A stretch of 64,000 nucleotides of DNA from positions 18,908 through 82,907 of the forward strand of contig CANQDT010000008.1 of NCBI GenBank assembly GCA_947593735.1, in the 5' to 3' direction. Positions 23,501 through 33,157 of the stretch are shown here, one piece after another. The first letter of the stretch is position 1. Every line of letters begins with the position of its first letter. This DNA is from an uncultured Lachnospiraceae bacterium (GTDB lineage Bacteria; Bacillota; Clostridia; Lachnospirales; Lachnospiraceae). The notes below the pieces were generated by a model. That model made no database searches, was not told the origin of the DNA, and worked only from the letters and a program-made list of their open reading frames with translations. The translations under genes were made by a program, and so were the position numbers.

Positions 23501-23835
23501 CCGATACGCTTTCCGCCACCAACACCTTTGGAAATGAAGTGGTTGCCCCGGTGTCGAAAGAGATTTCCGTGGCGAAGGATTTTACCTACAATATCCAGCC
23601 GTATACCTTTGCGGTGCTGCGGATCCATACGGATCAGGCGTCCATCGAGCTTCCGGAAGGCGATGTGAATGGCGACCGGGAAGTCACCAGCGCCGACGCG
23701 CTGCTGGCGGTAAAAGCGGCAAACGGTTCCATTCAACTGACAGAAAATGAGAAACAGCGCGCGGACCGGAATGGCGATCAGAAGATCACGCTTGCGGACG
23801 CGATCCTGATCCTGAAATTGGCGCTTCAACCATAG
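20551..23835 (+). CDS. Secreted GH51-type alpha-L-arabinofuranosidase with dockerin
   Basis: 1,094 residues, AAAGGAGG upstream. Signal peptide 1-33. Residues 40-205 and 220-380 are discoidin-like modules. The catalytic part (about 385-1020) is GH51-type: MYGLFFEDLSYGADGGLYAEM at the start, an inserted CBM4-like module (about 480-580), FMRFPGG, then acid/base Glu near 744 in IGNEQWN and nucleophile Glu near 838 in FAGEYAS. The end (about 1035-1094) is a type I dockerin with two calcium loops (GDVNGDREVTSADALL and ADRNGDQKITLADAIL). It should release terminal arabinofuranose from arabinan or arabinogalactan. Dockerin implies assembly on a scaffoldin not present here. Confidence 0.85.
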   Translation: MKTTKKRAYSFMILLSMLAGCLAMPAGGIDARAGEIAYDGSITPVTTSGTPGYTASGFTSAATDYSKSFDGTYKTIFDGEKAAGYAIADFGRAFAMSSVKVYPRVDSNVANMNRVNGLTFYGSTDGSEYTKIVTLTFDEANQGKEGYYYRKAYESADVTAFNDDIYFNDKNNWITIPLSGTYRYMKFDNADNPLNLSEVVYYTSEEPDTPAPPPVTDDGPTDNLLKKLGTHCISFYRMNDANAEGLVDGDSNTMGAAVSRAASFGSEPYVDGILVDSGKHKTFRLSQMAFTGENIEYTVFASNSPFDFKRMTESGQDLSKNSFAGFKALFPDAVELQPVTKELTVDIADTEYYRYLFVAVTTWAQRVTINDLIIRGEIQTDGEEYSDYELIVSDQKGVDIQDNMYGLFFEDLSYGADGGLYAEMIENRSFESRKWIGGDEKVTPDYGYGWSGSGTMEYRDETPMNENNTHYLHYTAADEDAGFVNQAYEGVYMEAGKTYHVSAWMKSDSYDKEVTVSVSKDGTVYASGVLAEQLNDTWTKYSVTLTPTQTVRYGDFTVSMEQGEADFDMISCIPDDAVLGVFRKDLAEKLKALHPGFMRFPGGCVIEGGSIDNTYRWKDGIGPVEERKQNWNVWANHVRDQYQNYNQTYGIGYYEYFLLCEYLNCDPLPVMNAGMACQYASGAVVPLYQEDGSYTDEFMEYVQDVLDLIDFANGTDPSNEWVQKRISMGREEPFHLKYIAIGNEQWNTSSNNWYERYEAFEKFIHASHPEIQLISSAGPGVNSGVYTSAWKWIHEKAAENPSFAHAVDEHYYNTPDWFYGNDNFYDSYDRSVKVFAGEYASRANGDNKPNNPTANNLNTALSEAAFMTGLERNADVVYLASYAPLFARYGYSQWSPNMIWFNDMESYATTDYYVQYLYSNNNGDYTLQNEMNVESDYRIYQTTCFDEETGDIIIKLVNRYKKEMPIDISLPYEVREAEEITLSSDTLSATNTFGNEVVAPVSKEISVAKDFTYNIQPYTFAVLRIHTDQASIELPEGDVNGDREVTSADALLAVKAANGSIQLTENEKQRADRNGDQKITLADAILILKLALQP

Positions 23836-23886
23836 CAGGCGCGGCAGGGGAAAACGCGTGCGCGGAAAAACCGAATCTGTAACGGG

Positions 23887-23931
23887 ACGGGTCCGGCAAT
23901 TTCCATCCAGAAATTGCCGGATCCGTTTTTT
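23887..23931 (+). terminator. Terminator after the GH51-dockerin gene
   Basis: Arms 23887-23903 and 23910-23926 form a near-perfect 16-17 bp stem with a 6-base loop, followed by six T's. The + strand RNA is thus closed before the GH43 gene at 24126. Confidence 0.85.
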
Positions 23932-24030
23932 GCGCTGTTTTCTGCCATATGATTCCGGAAAACAGGAAAACATATTTATTTCTCCATGTTTTAGGTTAAA
24001 TTGTCTATATAAATGAGCTTGGTTTTCCTG

Positions 24031-24036
24031 TATAAT
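24031..24036 (+). promoter_or_regulatory. -10 box upstream of the cytoplasmic GH43 gene
   Basis: TATAAT at 24031-24036, 90 bases before the gene. No good -35 hexamer at the right spacing was found, so the promoter is probably activator-dependent. Confidence 0.35.
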
Positions 24037-24125
24037 AGACGAAGGCAGAGTATAGACCGGGCAGCGCGATCCATGCGGGAGACCGGGAAATTAAGAAGCC
24101 AAAGAAAGATAAAGGGAGAGGAAAA

Positions 24126-25037
24126 ATGAAAAATGGAACAATCTGGTGTGACGACCAGGGAAACACGATCCAGGCACACGGAGGCATGATACTGAGACAC
24201 GAAGGTGTATGGTACTGGTATGGAGAACACAAGGACGCTCCGGTGAGCATACAAAACGGGATGGAACATTTGAATTTTGTCGGCATATCCTGTTACAGCT
24301 CCACGGATCTGATGAACTGGCATCATGAGGGATTGTGCCTTACGGCGTCGGAAGACCCGGCGAACGACCTGTATCTGGATAAGATCGGGGAGCGGCCGAA
24401 GGTTCTGTACAACAAAAAAAATAATAACTTTGTGATGTGGTGGCACGTGGACAGGAGGGATTATGAGTACGCGAAGCAGGGTGTCGCGATTGCCGAGCGA
24501 CCGGAAGGTCCGTTCCGGTATGTGGAGACCATCCATCCTCTGCGCGCGGATTCCCGCGATATGACGCTGTTTCAGGATGTGGATGGAAAAGCGTACGCGA
24601 TTTTCAGTTCCGACTGGAACAAAACGCTCCGGATCGGGGAATTAAACGATGACTTTACCGGCTACACCGGCAGATACAAGGACGTGATGCAGGGACAGAG
24701 CAGGGAAGCCCCCGCGCTCTTTTACCGGGATGGACTGTATTACATGATCACCTCCGGATGTACCGGCTGGCGGCCCAATTCCGCGCTGTACGCGGTAGCG
24801 GAAGATCTGATGGGAGAATGGCGGCTGATCGACAATCCGTGTATGGGACCGGATTACCGGAATACATTTCATGGGCAGAGCACATATGTCTTCGCCGTCG
24901 GGGAACAGCTTTATCTGATGCTGGACCACTGGAAACCGGGCGCCCACGAGCTGAAATCATCCGGATACAGCTTTTTGCCGATCACGGTCCGCGGGGATTA
25001 TATGGAGATCCCATGGCAGGATGAGTTTGTTCTTTAA
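24126..25037 (+). CDS. Cytoplasmic GH43 glycosidase (exo-beta-1,3-galactanase-like)
   Basis: 303 residues with no signal peptide. The opening segment IQAHGGMILRHEGVWYWYGEHK and the later ERPKVLYNKKNNNFVMWWHVD and SREAPALFYRDGLYYMITSG are characteristic of the GH43 branch (subfamily 24/34 type) that includes exo-beta-1,3-galactanases. Five-bladed propeller length is normal. The same module occurs at the C-terminal end of the 2,349-residue protein at 33158 (SAHGGQILHVGDTYYWYGED). Lacking a signal peptide it should act on imported oligosaccharides. Specificity is inferred. Confidence 0.75.
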   Translation: MKNGTIWCDDQGNTIQAHGGMILRHEGVWYWYGEHKDAPVSIQNGMEHLNFVGISCYSSTDLMNWHHEGLCLTASEDPANDLYLDKIGERPKVLYNKKNNNFVMWWHVDRRDYEYAKQGVAIAERPEGPFRYVETIHPLRADSRDMTLFQDVDGKAYAIFSSDWNKTLRIGELNDDFTGYTGRYKDVMQGQSREAPALFYRDGLYYMITSGCTGWRPNSALYAVAEDLMGEWRLIDNPCMGPDYRNTFHGQSTYVFAVGEQLYLMLDHWKPGAHELKSSGYSFLPITVRGDYMEIPWQDEFVL

Positions 25038-25114
25038 AAAGGATTGCCGCCGCGCGGCGCGCGGGGCGGTCCGTTGATATAAGAAAAAAGAAGAAAAAGA
25101 AAAGAGGGAAGGAC

Positions 25115-28100
25115 ATGAAAAAACGATGGTTTGGAAAAAAGGTGGTTTCCGTTATCCTGTCCGCCGCGCTTGCGACAGGCGGATGGATGATGCCGGTCAG
25201 CGCCGGTGCGGCGGAGCTCACGGACGGGCTTTTGCTGCATTATGATTTTTCGGCGGATTCGGTCGAAGGAACGACCGTTACCGATTTGAGCGGCAATGAT
25301 CGGAATGGTACGATCTATGGCGCCGCCGTTCAGGAAGGGATCCTCAAATTAGCCGGTTCGGCGGATTATGTCGAGATGCCTGCCGTGGACTGGAGCGGAT
25401 ACGACGCGATCACCATTTCCATGGATCTGAAACCGGAGCAGGAATACAGCAATCTGTTCGCGTACAATTTCGGGCGCAACGACGTTGCGGCTGCGAACGC
25501 GCAGAGCGGTTATATGTTCCTGAATCCGTCCAGACCGAACGAGCGCACAGCCCGATTTGCCCTGACACAGACAAACTATGAGCAGGAAACAGAGGTTCAG
25601 GCGTCCAGATCGGTGCCGATCAATACGTGGAACCATTGTGTGGTCACAGTGGAGGGAAACACGGCGAAGATCTATCTGGATGGAAAACCGGACGGGACAG
25701 CGCAGCTGACAATGAAGCCATCTGACCTTGGAAAGACGGAGTACAACTGGATCGCCAAGTCGCCCTATTCCGGCGACCCCAATTTTAAAGGGGAAGTGTC
25801 TGATTTCCGGATTTATGACAGGGCGCTGACAGAATCGGAAGTCTCCGAGTTGTATGAGTATGTCAGCAATGAAAGGAAAAAAGCAACAATGGGAAGCGAT
25901 TTCCGGGATGATGTGGACAGCATATTCATTCCAAATGAAAATGACATCCGCGGGAATATTACGCTGCCGTCCGAATGTGCGAACGGTTCGACCGTTACCT
26001 GGACGTCGTCGGATGAGTCTGTGATCAGCACGAAAGAGACCGACGTCACATCAGAGACGGCAAAGAAATATGATGCGTATGACAAAGTGCCCGCCGGCGT
26101 CGTTACCAGGCAGGCGGAGGACAAGCAGGTCCATCTGACTGCCCAGATTACGGACGCTTCGGGAGAAAATACGGTCAAGAAAGAATTTGACGTTACCGTG
26201 AAAGCGGCGGTTGATCCGAAAACGGACGCAGATTATGCCGGGTATTTATACGCCTATTTCCGCGGGGACGCCGATACGACGCATTATCAGCAGACGTATT
26301 TCGCGATCAGCCGGGACGGCTTGAACTGGAAGGATCTGAACGCGGGGGAACCGGTCCTTACTTCTTCCATGGGAACCAGGGGACTGCGCGACCACTTCCT
26401 GATCCGCTCTCCGGAGGGCGACCGGTTCTTCCTGATCGCGACGGATCTGAATGTCGGAGTGTCGGGCGGAAGCTGGACCAAATACGCGCAGCAGGGAAGC
26501 AAGTCGATCATGGTATGGGAATCGGAGGATCTGGTTCACTGGTCGGATCAGAGAATGGTGCAGGTTGTGAATAACGATATGGGCTGCGCCTGGGCTCCGG
26601 AAGCCATGTATGATGAAAATACAGGAGAATACGTCGTTTACCTGAGCGTGGATACGACGGCGATCTCCGGTGTCAAAGATAAAAAAGTGATCTACTATGT
26701 AAAGACCAGGGATTTCTGGCACTTTACAGAACCGCAGATCTTCATCGGCAATAACGACAGCTCCGACGCGACCAGTTATCTGGATACGACGATGCTGAAA
26801 GCCGGCGACAGCTATTACCGGATCACGAAACGGGAAAATGTAAGCCCGACCTGGGTATTTATGGAAAAGAGCGACGCGATCCTCGGCGACTATACGGAGA
26901 TCAGCAGCAACATCGGTTCCTCCACGGCGAAGGGTGAGAGAGATTTTGAGGGTGTAGAGGGACCGGCGATCTTCAAGTTTAACAATGAAGACAAATGGTG
27001 CCTGATGCTCGACGGTTACAATGGCGCCAATTCAGGCGTGGGCTGGTTCCCGTCTACGATCACCGATCTGGACGGCGGACAGTTTACAAGGCTGACGGAA
27101 GGATTCCAGATGCCGTCCGGACCGAAGCATGGCGTGATGATACCGGTTACGGAGACAGAATATCAGGGTCTGATGAAAGAGTGGTCGAGCGAGGCAGACT
27201 TAACGCCCGGTACCGCGCCGGAGGAGCAGGATATCTACGGATATGTGAAAGCATACAGCTCCGGGACAAATGAGACGGACGGATCCGTGCATCTGGCGAT
27301 CCGGGAGAAAGGACAGGAAGAATGGACGGCGTTAAATTCGGATTCCGGTATCCTTTTCCCGAGGCTTGACGATACGGTCGCGCAGCACTCCCTGTATTTC
27401 ACGGACGTTACGCTTGCAAGGCTGGAAGACAACAGCTTCGCCGTAATGGCGCAGACGAATAAGGACAACGGATTGTCTTACTATTATCTGACGGACGACC
27501 TGGTTACCTACGCGGACCAGAAAATAGCGACGACAGAGAGCCTTGCGGTATTGAGCGGTACGCAGGAGATCCCTCTGACGGAGGAAGAATACAAAGCGCT
27601 CCAGGCGAAATATGGGACCGTCGTCAACGACGGCGTGGAGCCGGTCGGCGATGTGACCATCCAGGCGGGACAGATCGATCAGCTGCCGAAAACGGTGACC
27701 GAGCATTACAGCGACGGTTCGACGGCGGAGTTCCCGGTCGAGTGGGACAGCGCTACCTATAATGAATATTCGGCAGGCACTTATACGGTGACCGGTACGG
27801 TAAAACAGACCCGTTACAGCAATCCGCTGATCGAGGAACGGGCGGATCCGTATATCGTGCTGGGCGACGACGGCTATTATTATTTCACGGCGTCGTATCC
27901 GGCTTACGGCAATGTCAATAACGGATATGACCGCGTGGCGCTGCGGCGTGCCAAAACGATCGAAGATCTGAAAGACGCGGAGGAAGTGACGATCTGGGGA
28001 CCGGGACGTTCCGATTACTCGGTGCTTGGGAAGACGCCGAAGCACGTCTGGGCGCCGGAGATGCATTTTGTGGACGGACAGTGGTATATTTATTTCGCGT

Positions 28101-31100
28101 CCGGATATCAGGGCGGAGAATGGAATATCCGGCCTCAGGTACTCCAGTGCGCGAAAGGCGCCAATCCGATGGAGCCGGACAGCTGGACGTTCCTTGGGCA
28201 GATGAAGGGAAATCTTTATGAGAGTATGTCCCTGGATATGACGGAGTTTGAGCACAACGGAAAAGAGTATGTGGTGTGGGCGCACCTCAATACTCCGGAG
28301 GAAAAGGATTCTTCCTTATATATCGCGGAATTGGAAAATCCGTGGACGATCAAGGGAGATCCGGTCCTGATCACGCGGCCGGAATTTGGATGGGAACGCG
28401 CCGGGGCGAAAAAAGAGAACGCTGCCGGGACGCATGTGAATGAAGGCCCGACGATATTAAAGAAAGACGGGAAGATCTTCCTCGCCTATTCGGCGGCGGA
28501 TACGGCGGATACCTATTGCATCGGTCTTTTGACGGCGGATGAGGACGCCGACCTGTTAAATAAGAAATCCTGGAAGAAGAACCAGTATCCGCTCCTGTGC
28601 ACGGCGGACGTGCCGGGAGAGATCGGTCCCGGGCATAATTCATTCACTGTGGATGAAAATGGAAACGCCATCTTTGTTTACCACGCGCGGCCGATCAGCC
28701 ATGCGAGCCAGCAGTGCGGTCATTACAATTCCAACGGATTGTACGACCCGTGCCGCCATGCCCGCGTAAAACGGGTGCATTGGGCGGCGGACGGTACGCC
28801 GATCCTGAAGATGGTCTATGACGACGAATTAAAAGAAGACTATAAGACTGTGACAATGACCCTGAAAGTAGAAGGAGAATTTGACGAGGATCAGGCGATG
28901 GCGAAAGCGGTGGAAGAACTGACCGTTCCTTATGTGCTCGCGCAGGGAGCGGAGCTTCCGCAGTCATGGCCGGGAGGGATCCGTCTGTCCTGGACCGCGG
29001 ATCAGGAGCAGGTTCTGGATGGAACGGTTGTTGCCGGAACCGGGAGCAAACCGATCAGCGCGACGCTGACGGCAGAGCTGTCCGGTCCGACGCGGACCGA
29101 GCAAAAGGAATTTCAGGTCGTCGTGCTTCCGGGCGCGGTGAGCGAAGTGCTCAGTTACACGAGAAGCGGGTCCAACGCGGTGACCGACAGTATGCATCTG
29201 GGCTTGAAAACAAAGGGCGACACAACATTCCAGGCGCTGAATTATAATGAAGGCGTATTGTTCGCGTCTGCCGATTATGAAGAAAATACATACAACGGCG
29301 TGACAAAGGCGATGAACAGCCCGTATCTGTTCCGGATAACGGACGGCAGTTTCGGCGTCGTTGCCGCTCCGCTCACCATCGTGGCGGCAAGGGGAACAAG
29401 CGCGTTCGATACAAACCGGAACGGAACCGTGCAGTTCTATCATGGCACGGATCTGCTGAGCTGGGAGAAACAGCAGTATATCGAACTGGATCCGCAGGGG
29501 AAACGGGTATGCAATCCTTATGTTACGTTTGACCCGTTCCGGAAAGTCTATCAGATCTTCTGGAAAGACCCCGACGGGAACGCTTATGTGAATGAGACGG
29601 CGGATTTTGAAGAAATTGGGGAGCCGAAGCAGACGGACGCGTATGAACTGGAACGCGTATCCTGCGCGATCCCGGACGCGAGAACCGTCAATGTGATCTC
29701 CGTGACGGAGGAGGAAGCGAAACGGCTGAAGGATAAGCTGCTTCCTCTGGAAAATACCGGGATTGAAACGCCGAAGCCGATCGAAATGCAGAGAAATTCA
29801 ACGATCCGGTTCGACGATCTGCCGGATGTAAAGGCGACATACAGCGACGGCTCCACCGCCAATCTGAATGTAGAGTGGAGCAGGGAAGATTTCAACGCGA
29901 TCAATTTCAAACGCGCGGGCGAATATGTGATCAACGGAACGGTAACGCCGAAGAAATATGCGAAGACATTTCTCGCGGACCGCGCGGATCCATGCGTCCT
30001 CAAAGATGGCGATACCTATTATTTCATCGCGACGACAGACGACGGCGGCCAGCATGTTATCTACCTGCGCAGGTCGGATACGCTGGAAGGGCTCGCGAAA
30101 GCGGAGGACCATACGCTTGTCTCCAGCAGCGGTCTGTTATGGGCGCCGGAGATCCATTCGATCAACGGCACGCTCAATATCTTCTATGCGACCGGCGGGG
30201 CATGGAACCAGGTACAGTCCCATGTGATCACGCTGAAAGAGGGAGAGGATCCCACGCAGGCATCGTCCTGGACGCAGGCGGCGCGCATCCGGAGACCAGA
30301 TGGAGATTATCTGTATACCAGAGGGATCACGCTGGATATGACCTATATCACGCTCGGCGATAAATCCTATTATGTCTGGGCGCAGCGCCAGATCGGCGGA
30401 GTCGGCGGCGCTCCCGGGACAGGAAGCTCCGACCTGTATATTGCGCAGGTGGATCCGGACGATCTGACCCAGGTGGTTACAGAGCCGAAGCTCCTGACGA
30501 ATGTGGAATATGGATGGGACCGGTTAAATACAGAGGTTGACGAGGGACCGTTCGCGGTAAAACACGACGGAAAACTGTATCTGACATTCTCCGGTTCCGC
30601 GACCGACAGTACATATTGCATTGGAATGATGAGTATTCCGACCGACGCGGATCCGCTTGTCATTGACAACTGGAAAAAGACCGGATATCCGATCCTGACG
30701 GCGGCGGTTTCCGAACCCGGCCCCGGCCATAACTCGTTTACGGTTGATGAAAAAGGGAACAATGTGCTTGTCTTCCACTATGGAACAGGTGGATCCCACC
30801 GGACGACGTCCCTCCGGACCGTCCACTGGGCGGCGGACGGATCGCCGATCCTCTCGATGCTTCCGGAAGATGAGGTTGCCGAGAAGTACAAAGAGGTTCA
30901 GCTGACCGTAAAAGTAGTAAATAAAGAGGGAGAAGATCATACATTTGACGCTCCGAAGATCGAACCAGCAGATTCGTTCGGGACAGCGAACGGGCAGTGG
31001 GAGCAGCAGTCTCCGTACGGCAACGCGCTGGACGGCGAGATCGATACTTATTTTGACGGACAGAAGGGCGGATATGTCGGAATCGACGCAAATGGAACAT

Positions 31101-33133
31101 ATTATCTTGAGGGCTATCGGATCGTAGCGCGTGAAAAATACGCCGGCCGGCTGGAAGGCGCGCTGATCCAGGGCTCCAATGACAAAGATACGTGGGTGAC
31201 GCTGGATACGCTCAGCGGCGTTAAGGATTATCCGGACGCGACGATCGGATATACCGACTGCGCGGAGCCGTACCGGTATTTCCGGCTGGTGGACGGCGGA
31301 GCCGGCTCCTGTAATGTAGCGGAAGTCGAATTTTATGGATATCCATTTAAACTGCCCGGCGATATCAACGAAGACGGCAGCCTGGACGCGTCGGACGCGC
31401 TGCTCGCGTTAAAAGCGGCAAACCGTTCGATCCAGCTGTCAGAACGGGAAGCGATGATCGCGGACATGAATCAGGATGGAAATGTGACCTTGTCGGATGC
31501 GCTGGAGATCCTCCGCCGGTCCGTCATGACGAATCCGGAATTGGAAACGCTGGTCATCCATAACCTTGACGATGTGAGAGGAAATCTCACGCTCCCGGCA
31601 AGGACCGAATACGGGACCAGGATCGAATGGAGTTCTTCGGACGAGGACGTTATCACGTCCAAGGCAACCGGAGAGAACAAGGAGATCCCGGCGGGCGTCG
31701 TCCACAGACCGAAAGACGGAGACAGGGAAGTGACGCTGACAGCGCGTATCGTCCAGAACGGAATTTCCGTCAGCAAAAGGTTTACGGCGGTGGTACGCAA
31801 GGATCCCGGGATCACAGAAGACGATTACGAGGGATATCTGTTCGCGTACTTTACGGACAATACGGTTGCCGGAGAAAAGATTTATTTTGGAAGCAGCTCG
31901 GACGGATACAATTTCCAGGCGCTGAACGGCGGCGAGCCGGTGCTGGAATCTACGCTCGGCGAACAGGGTCTCCGCGACCCGTTCCTCATGCGGTCGCCGG
32001 AGGGCGATAAGTTTTATCTGATCGCGACAGACTTATCCATCGGAAGAAACGGCAACTGGACGCGCGCGCAGCAGAGCGGGAGCCAGTCGATCATGGTCTG
32101 GGAGTCGAACGACCTCGTTCACTGGTCCGATCAGAGAATGATCGAGCTGAGCGCGTCTCTGGAAGCGGGATGCACCTGGGCTCCGGAATTTATCTATGAC
32201 GATACGACCGGGGAATATCTTGTATTCTGGGCTTCCAGGATCAAAGCCGATTCTTATGGGAAGCAGAGGATTTACTATTCCAGGACGAGGGATTTCTACA
32301 CCTTTACGGAACCGGAGCTGTACATTGAACGGAACGTGGACGTGATCGACGCGACGATCGTGAAATATAAGGGTAAATATTATCGGTTGTCCAAGGATGA
32401 GACGGACAAGAACATTATCATGGAAGTCGGCGACAGCCTTCTCGGGGAGTTCAAGACCGTAAGCGCCTCTGTACTGAATGCCCAGAAGGGCGTGGAAGGT
32501 CCGGAATTGTACCGGATCAATGGAACCGACCAGTGGTGCGCGATTCTGGATAATTATGGCGGCGGCGGATATTACCCGCTTCTGACCGAAGACCTGGCGG
32601 GCGGGACATTCCGTGTGCTCGGTTCGCAGGAGTATTCTTATCCGAAAGCGCGGCACGGCTCTGTCATATCCCTGACGGCGGAAGAATTGCAGGCGGTTAA
32701 GAAAGCATATCCGGATCCGGGAGAGGCATATGAGCAAATGACCAAAATCACGCCGGCGGAGACGTTCGGATCAGCCAATGGCGAGTGGGAGCAGAAATCT
32801 CCCTACACCAACGCGCTGGACGGAAAACCGGATACCTATTTTGACGGCCAGTCGGACAGCTATGTCGGGATTGACGCGGGCGACGAGGTTGTGCTGAAAG
32901 GATTCCGCCTGATCGGGAGATCCGGATATACGGACCGCGCGAACGGCAACCAGCTGCAGGGATCAAACGATAAGCAGAGATGGGAGACGATCGATACGTT
33001 TGACGGATCGACTTATCCGAATTATACGAACCGGTTTTATCCGGATAACCAGAAGTCGTACCGGTATTACCGCTATGCGGCGGGAACAAGCCAGTACTGC
33101 AATGTCGCGGAAGTAGAGTTTTATACTGAATAA
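25115..33133 (+). CDS. Giant secreted multi-GH43 protein with internal dockerin
   Basis: 2,672 residues. Signal peptide 1-33. Order: LamG-type module (35-245), Ig-like (255-370), GH43 no. 1 (371-688), partial propeller-like segment (705-835), Big_4-type Ig (842-905), GH43 no. 2 (904-1240, ERADPYIVLGDDGYYYFTA), Ig-like (1255-1340), second partial segment (1345-1545), Ig (1551-1615), GH43 no. 3 (1615-1925, DRADPCVLKDGDTYYFIAT), discoidin (1944-2078), type I dockerin (2080-2138, GDINEDGSLDASDALL), Ig-like (2142-2228), GH43 no. 4 (2234-2532), discoidin (2542-2672). GH43 no. 1 has LRDHF where no. 4 has LRDPF, so the catalytic Asp is kept. Likely a multi-specific arabinofuranosidase or arabinanase. 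The dockerin is unusually placed inside the chain. Confidence 0.8.
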   Translation: MKKRWFGKKVVSVILSAALATGGWMMPVSAGAAELTDGLLLHYDFSADSVEGTTVTDLSGNDRNGTIYGAAVQEGILKLAGSADYVEMPAVDWSGYDAITISMDLKPEQEYSNLFAYNFGRNDVAAANAQSGYMFLNPSRPNERTARFALTQTNYEQETEVQASRSVPINTWNHCVVTVEGNTAKIYLDGKPDGTAQLTMKPSDLGKTEYNWIAKSPYSGDPNFKGEVSDFRIYDRALTESEVSELYEYVSNERKKATMGSDFRDDVDSIFIPNENDIRGNITLPSECANGSTVTWTSSDESVISTKETDVTSETAKKYDAYDKVPAGVVTRQAEDKQVHLTAQITDASGENTVKKEFDVTVKAAVDPKTDADYAGYLYAYFRGDADTTHYQQTYFAISRDGLNWKDLNAGEPVLTSSMGTRGLRDHFLIRSPEGDRFFLIATDLNVGVSGGSWTKYAQQGSKSIMVWESEDLVHWSDQRMVQVVNNDMGCAWAPEAMYDENTGEYVVYLSVDTTAISGVKDKKVIYYVKTRDFWHFTEPQIFIGNNDSSDATSYLDTTMLKAGDSYYRITKRENVSPTWVFMEKSDAILGDYTEISSNIGSSTAKGERDFEGVEGPAIFKFNNEDKWCLMLDGYNGANSGVGWFPSTITDLDGGQFTRLTEGFQMPSGPKHGVMIPVTETEYQGLMKEWSSEADLTPGTAPEEQDIYGYVKAYSSGTNETDGSVHLAIREKGQEEWTALNSDSGILFPRLDDTVAQHSLYFTDVTLARLEDNSFAVMAQTNKDNGLSYYYLTDDLVTYADQKIATTESLAVLSGTQEIPLTEEEYKALQAKYGTVVNDGVEPVGDVTIQAGQIDQLPKTVTEHYSDGSTAEFPVEWDSATYNEYSAGTYTVTGTVKQTRYSNPLIEERADPYIVLGDDGYYYFTASYPAYGNVNNGYDRVALRRAKTIEDLKDAEEVTIWGPGRSDYSVLGKTPKHVWAPEMHFVDGQWYIYFASGYQGGEWNIRPQVLQCAKGANPMEPDSWTFLGQMKGNLYESMSLDMTEFEHNGKEYVVWAHLNTPEEKDSSLYIAELENPWTIKGDPVLITRPEFGWERAGAKKENAAGTHVNEGPTILKKDGKIFLAYSAADTADTYCIGLLTADEDADLLNKKSWKKNQYPLLCTADVPGEIGPGHNSFTVDENGNAIFVYHARPISHASQQCGHYNSNGLYDPCRHARVKRVHWAADGTPILKMVYDDELKEDYKTVTMTLKVEGEFDEDQAMAKAVEELTVPYVLAQGAELPQSWPGGIRLSWTADQEQVLDGTVVAGTGSKPISATLTAELSGPTRTEQKEFQVVVLPGAVSEVLSYTRSGSNAVTDSMHLGLKTKGDTTFQALNYNEGVLFASADYEENTYNGVTKAMNSPYLFRITDGSFGVVAAPLTIVAARGTSAFDTNRNGTVQFYHGTDLLSWEKQQYIELDPQGKRVCNPYVTFDPFRKVYQIFWKDPDGNAYVNETADFEEIGEPKQTDAYELERVSCAIPDARTVNVISVTEEEAKRLKDKLLPLENTGIETPKPIEMQRNSTIRFDDLPDVKATYSDGSTANLNVEWSREDFNAINFKRAGEYVINGTVTPKKYAKTFLADRADPCVLKDGDTYYFIATTDDGGQHVIYLRRSDTLEGLAKAEDHTLVSSSGLLWAPEIHSINGTLNIFYATGGAWNQVQSHVITLKEGEDPTQASSWTQAARIRRPDGDYLYTRGITLDMTYITLGDKSYYVWAQRQIGGVGGAPGTGSSDLYIAQVDPDDLTQVVTEPKLLTNVEYGWDRLNTEVDEGPFAVKHDGKLYLTFSGSATDSTYCIGMMSIPTDADPLVIDNWKKTGYPILTAAVSEPGPGHNSFTVDEKGNNVLVFHYGTGGSHRTTSLRTVHWAADGSPILSMLPEDEVAEKYKEVQLTVKVVNKEGEDHTFDAPKIEPADSFGTANGQWEQQSPYGNALDGEIDTYFDGQKGGYVGIDANGTYYLEGYRIVAREKYAGRLEGALIQGSNDKDTWVTLDTLSGVKDYPDATIGYTDCAEPYRYFRLVDGGAGSCNVAEVEFYGYPFKLPGDINEDGSLDASDALLALKAANRSIQLSEREAMIADMNQDGNVTLSDALEILRRSVMTNPELETLVIHNLDDVRGNLTLPARTEYGTRIEWSSSDEDVITSKATGENKEIPAGVVHRPKDGDREVTLTARIVQNGISVSKRFTAVVRKDPGITEDDYEGYLFAYFTDNTVAGEKIYFGSSSDGYNFQALNGGEPVLESTLGEQGLRDPFLMRSPEGDKFYLIATDLSIGRNGNWTRAQQSGSQSIMVWESNDLVHWSDQRMIELSASLEAGCTWAPEFIYDDTTGEYLVFWASRIKADSYGKQRIYYSRTRDFYTFTEPELYIERNVDVIDATIVKYKGKYYRLSKDETDKNIIMEVGDSLLGEFKTVSASVLNAQKGVEGPELYRINGTDQWCAILDNYGGGGYYPLLTEDLAGGTFRVLGSQEYSYPKARHGSVISLTAEELQAVKKAYPDPGEAYEQMTKITPAETFGSANGEWEQKSPYTNALDGKPDTYFDGQSDSYVGIDAGDEVVLKGFRLIGRSGYTDRANGNQLQGSNDKQRWETIDTFDGSTYPNYTNRFYPDNQKSYRYYRYAAGTSQYCNVAEVEFYTE

Positions 33134-33157
33134 CCAGTAAAAGGAGGAAGAAGGAAC

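Noticed and set aside
22756..23973. 405-codon minus-strand frame inside the GH51 gene
   Set aside because: The GH51 catalytic motifs and dockerin lie on the other strand; no start signal for the reverse frame.
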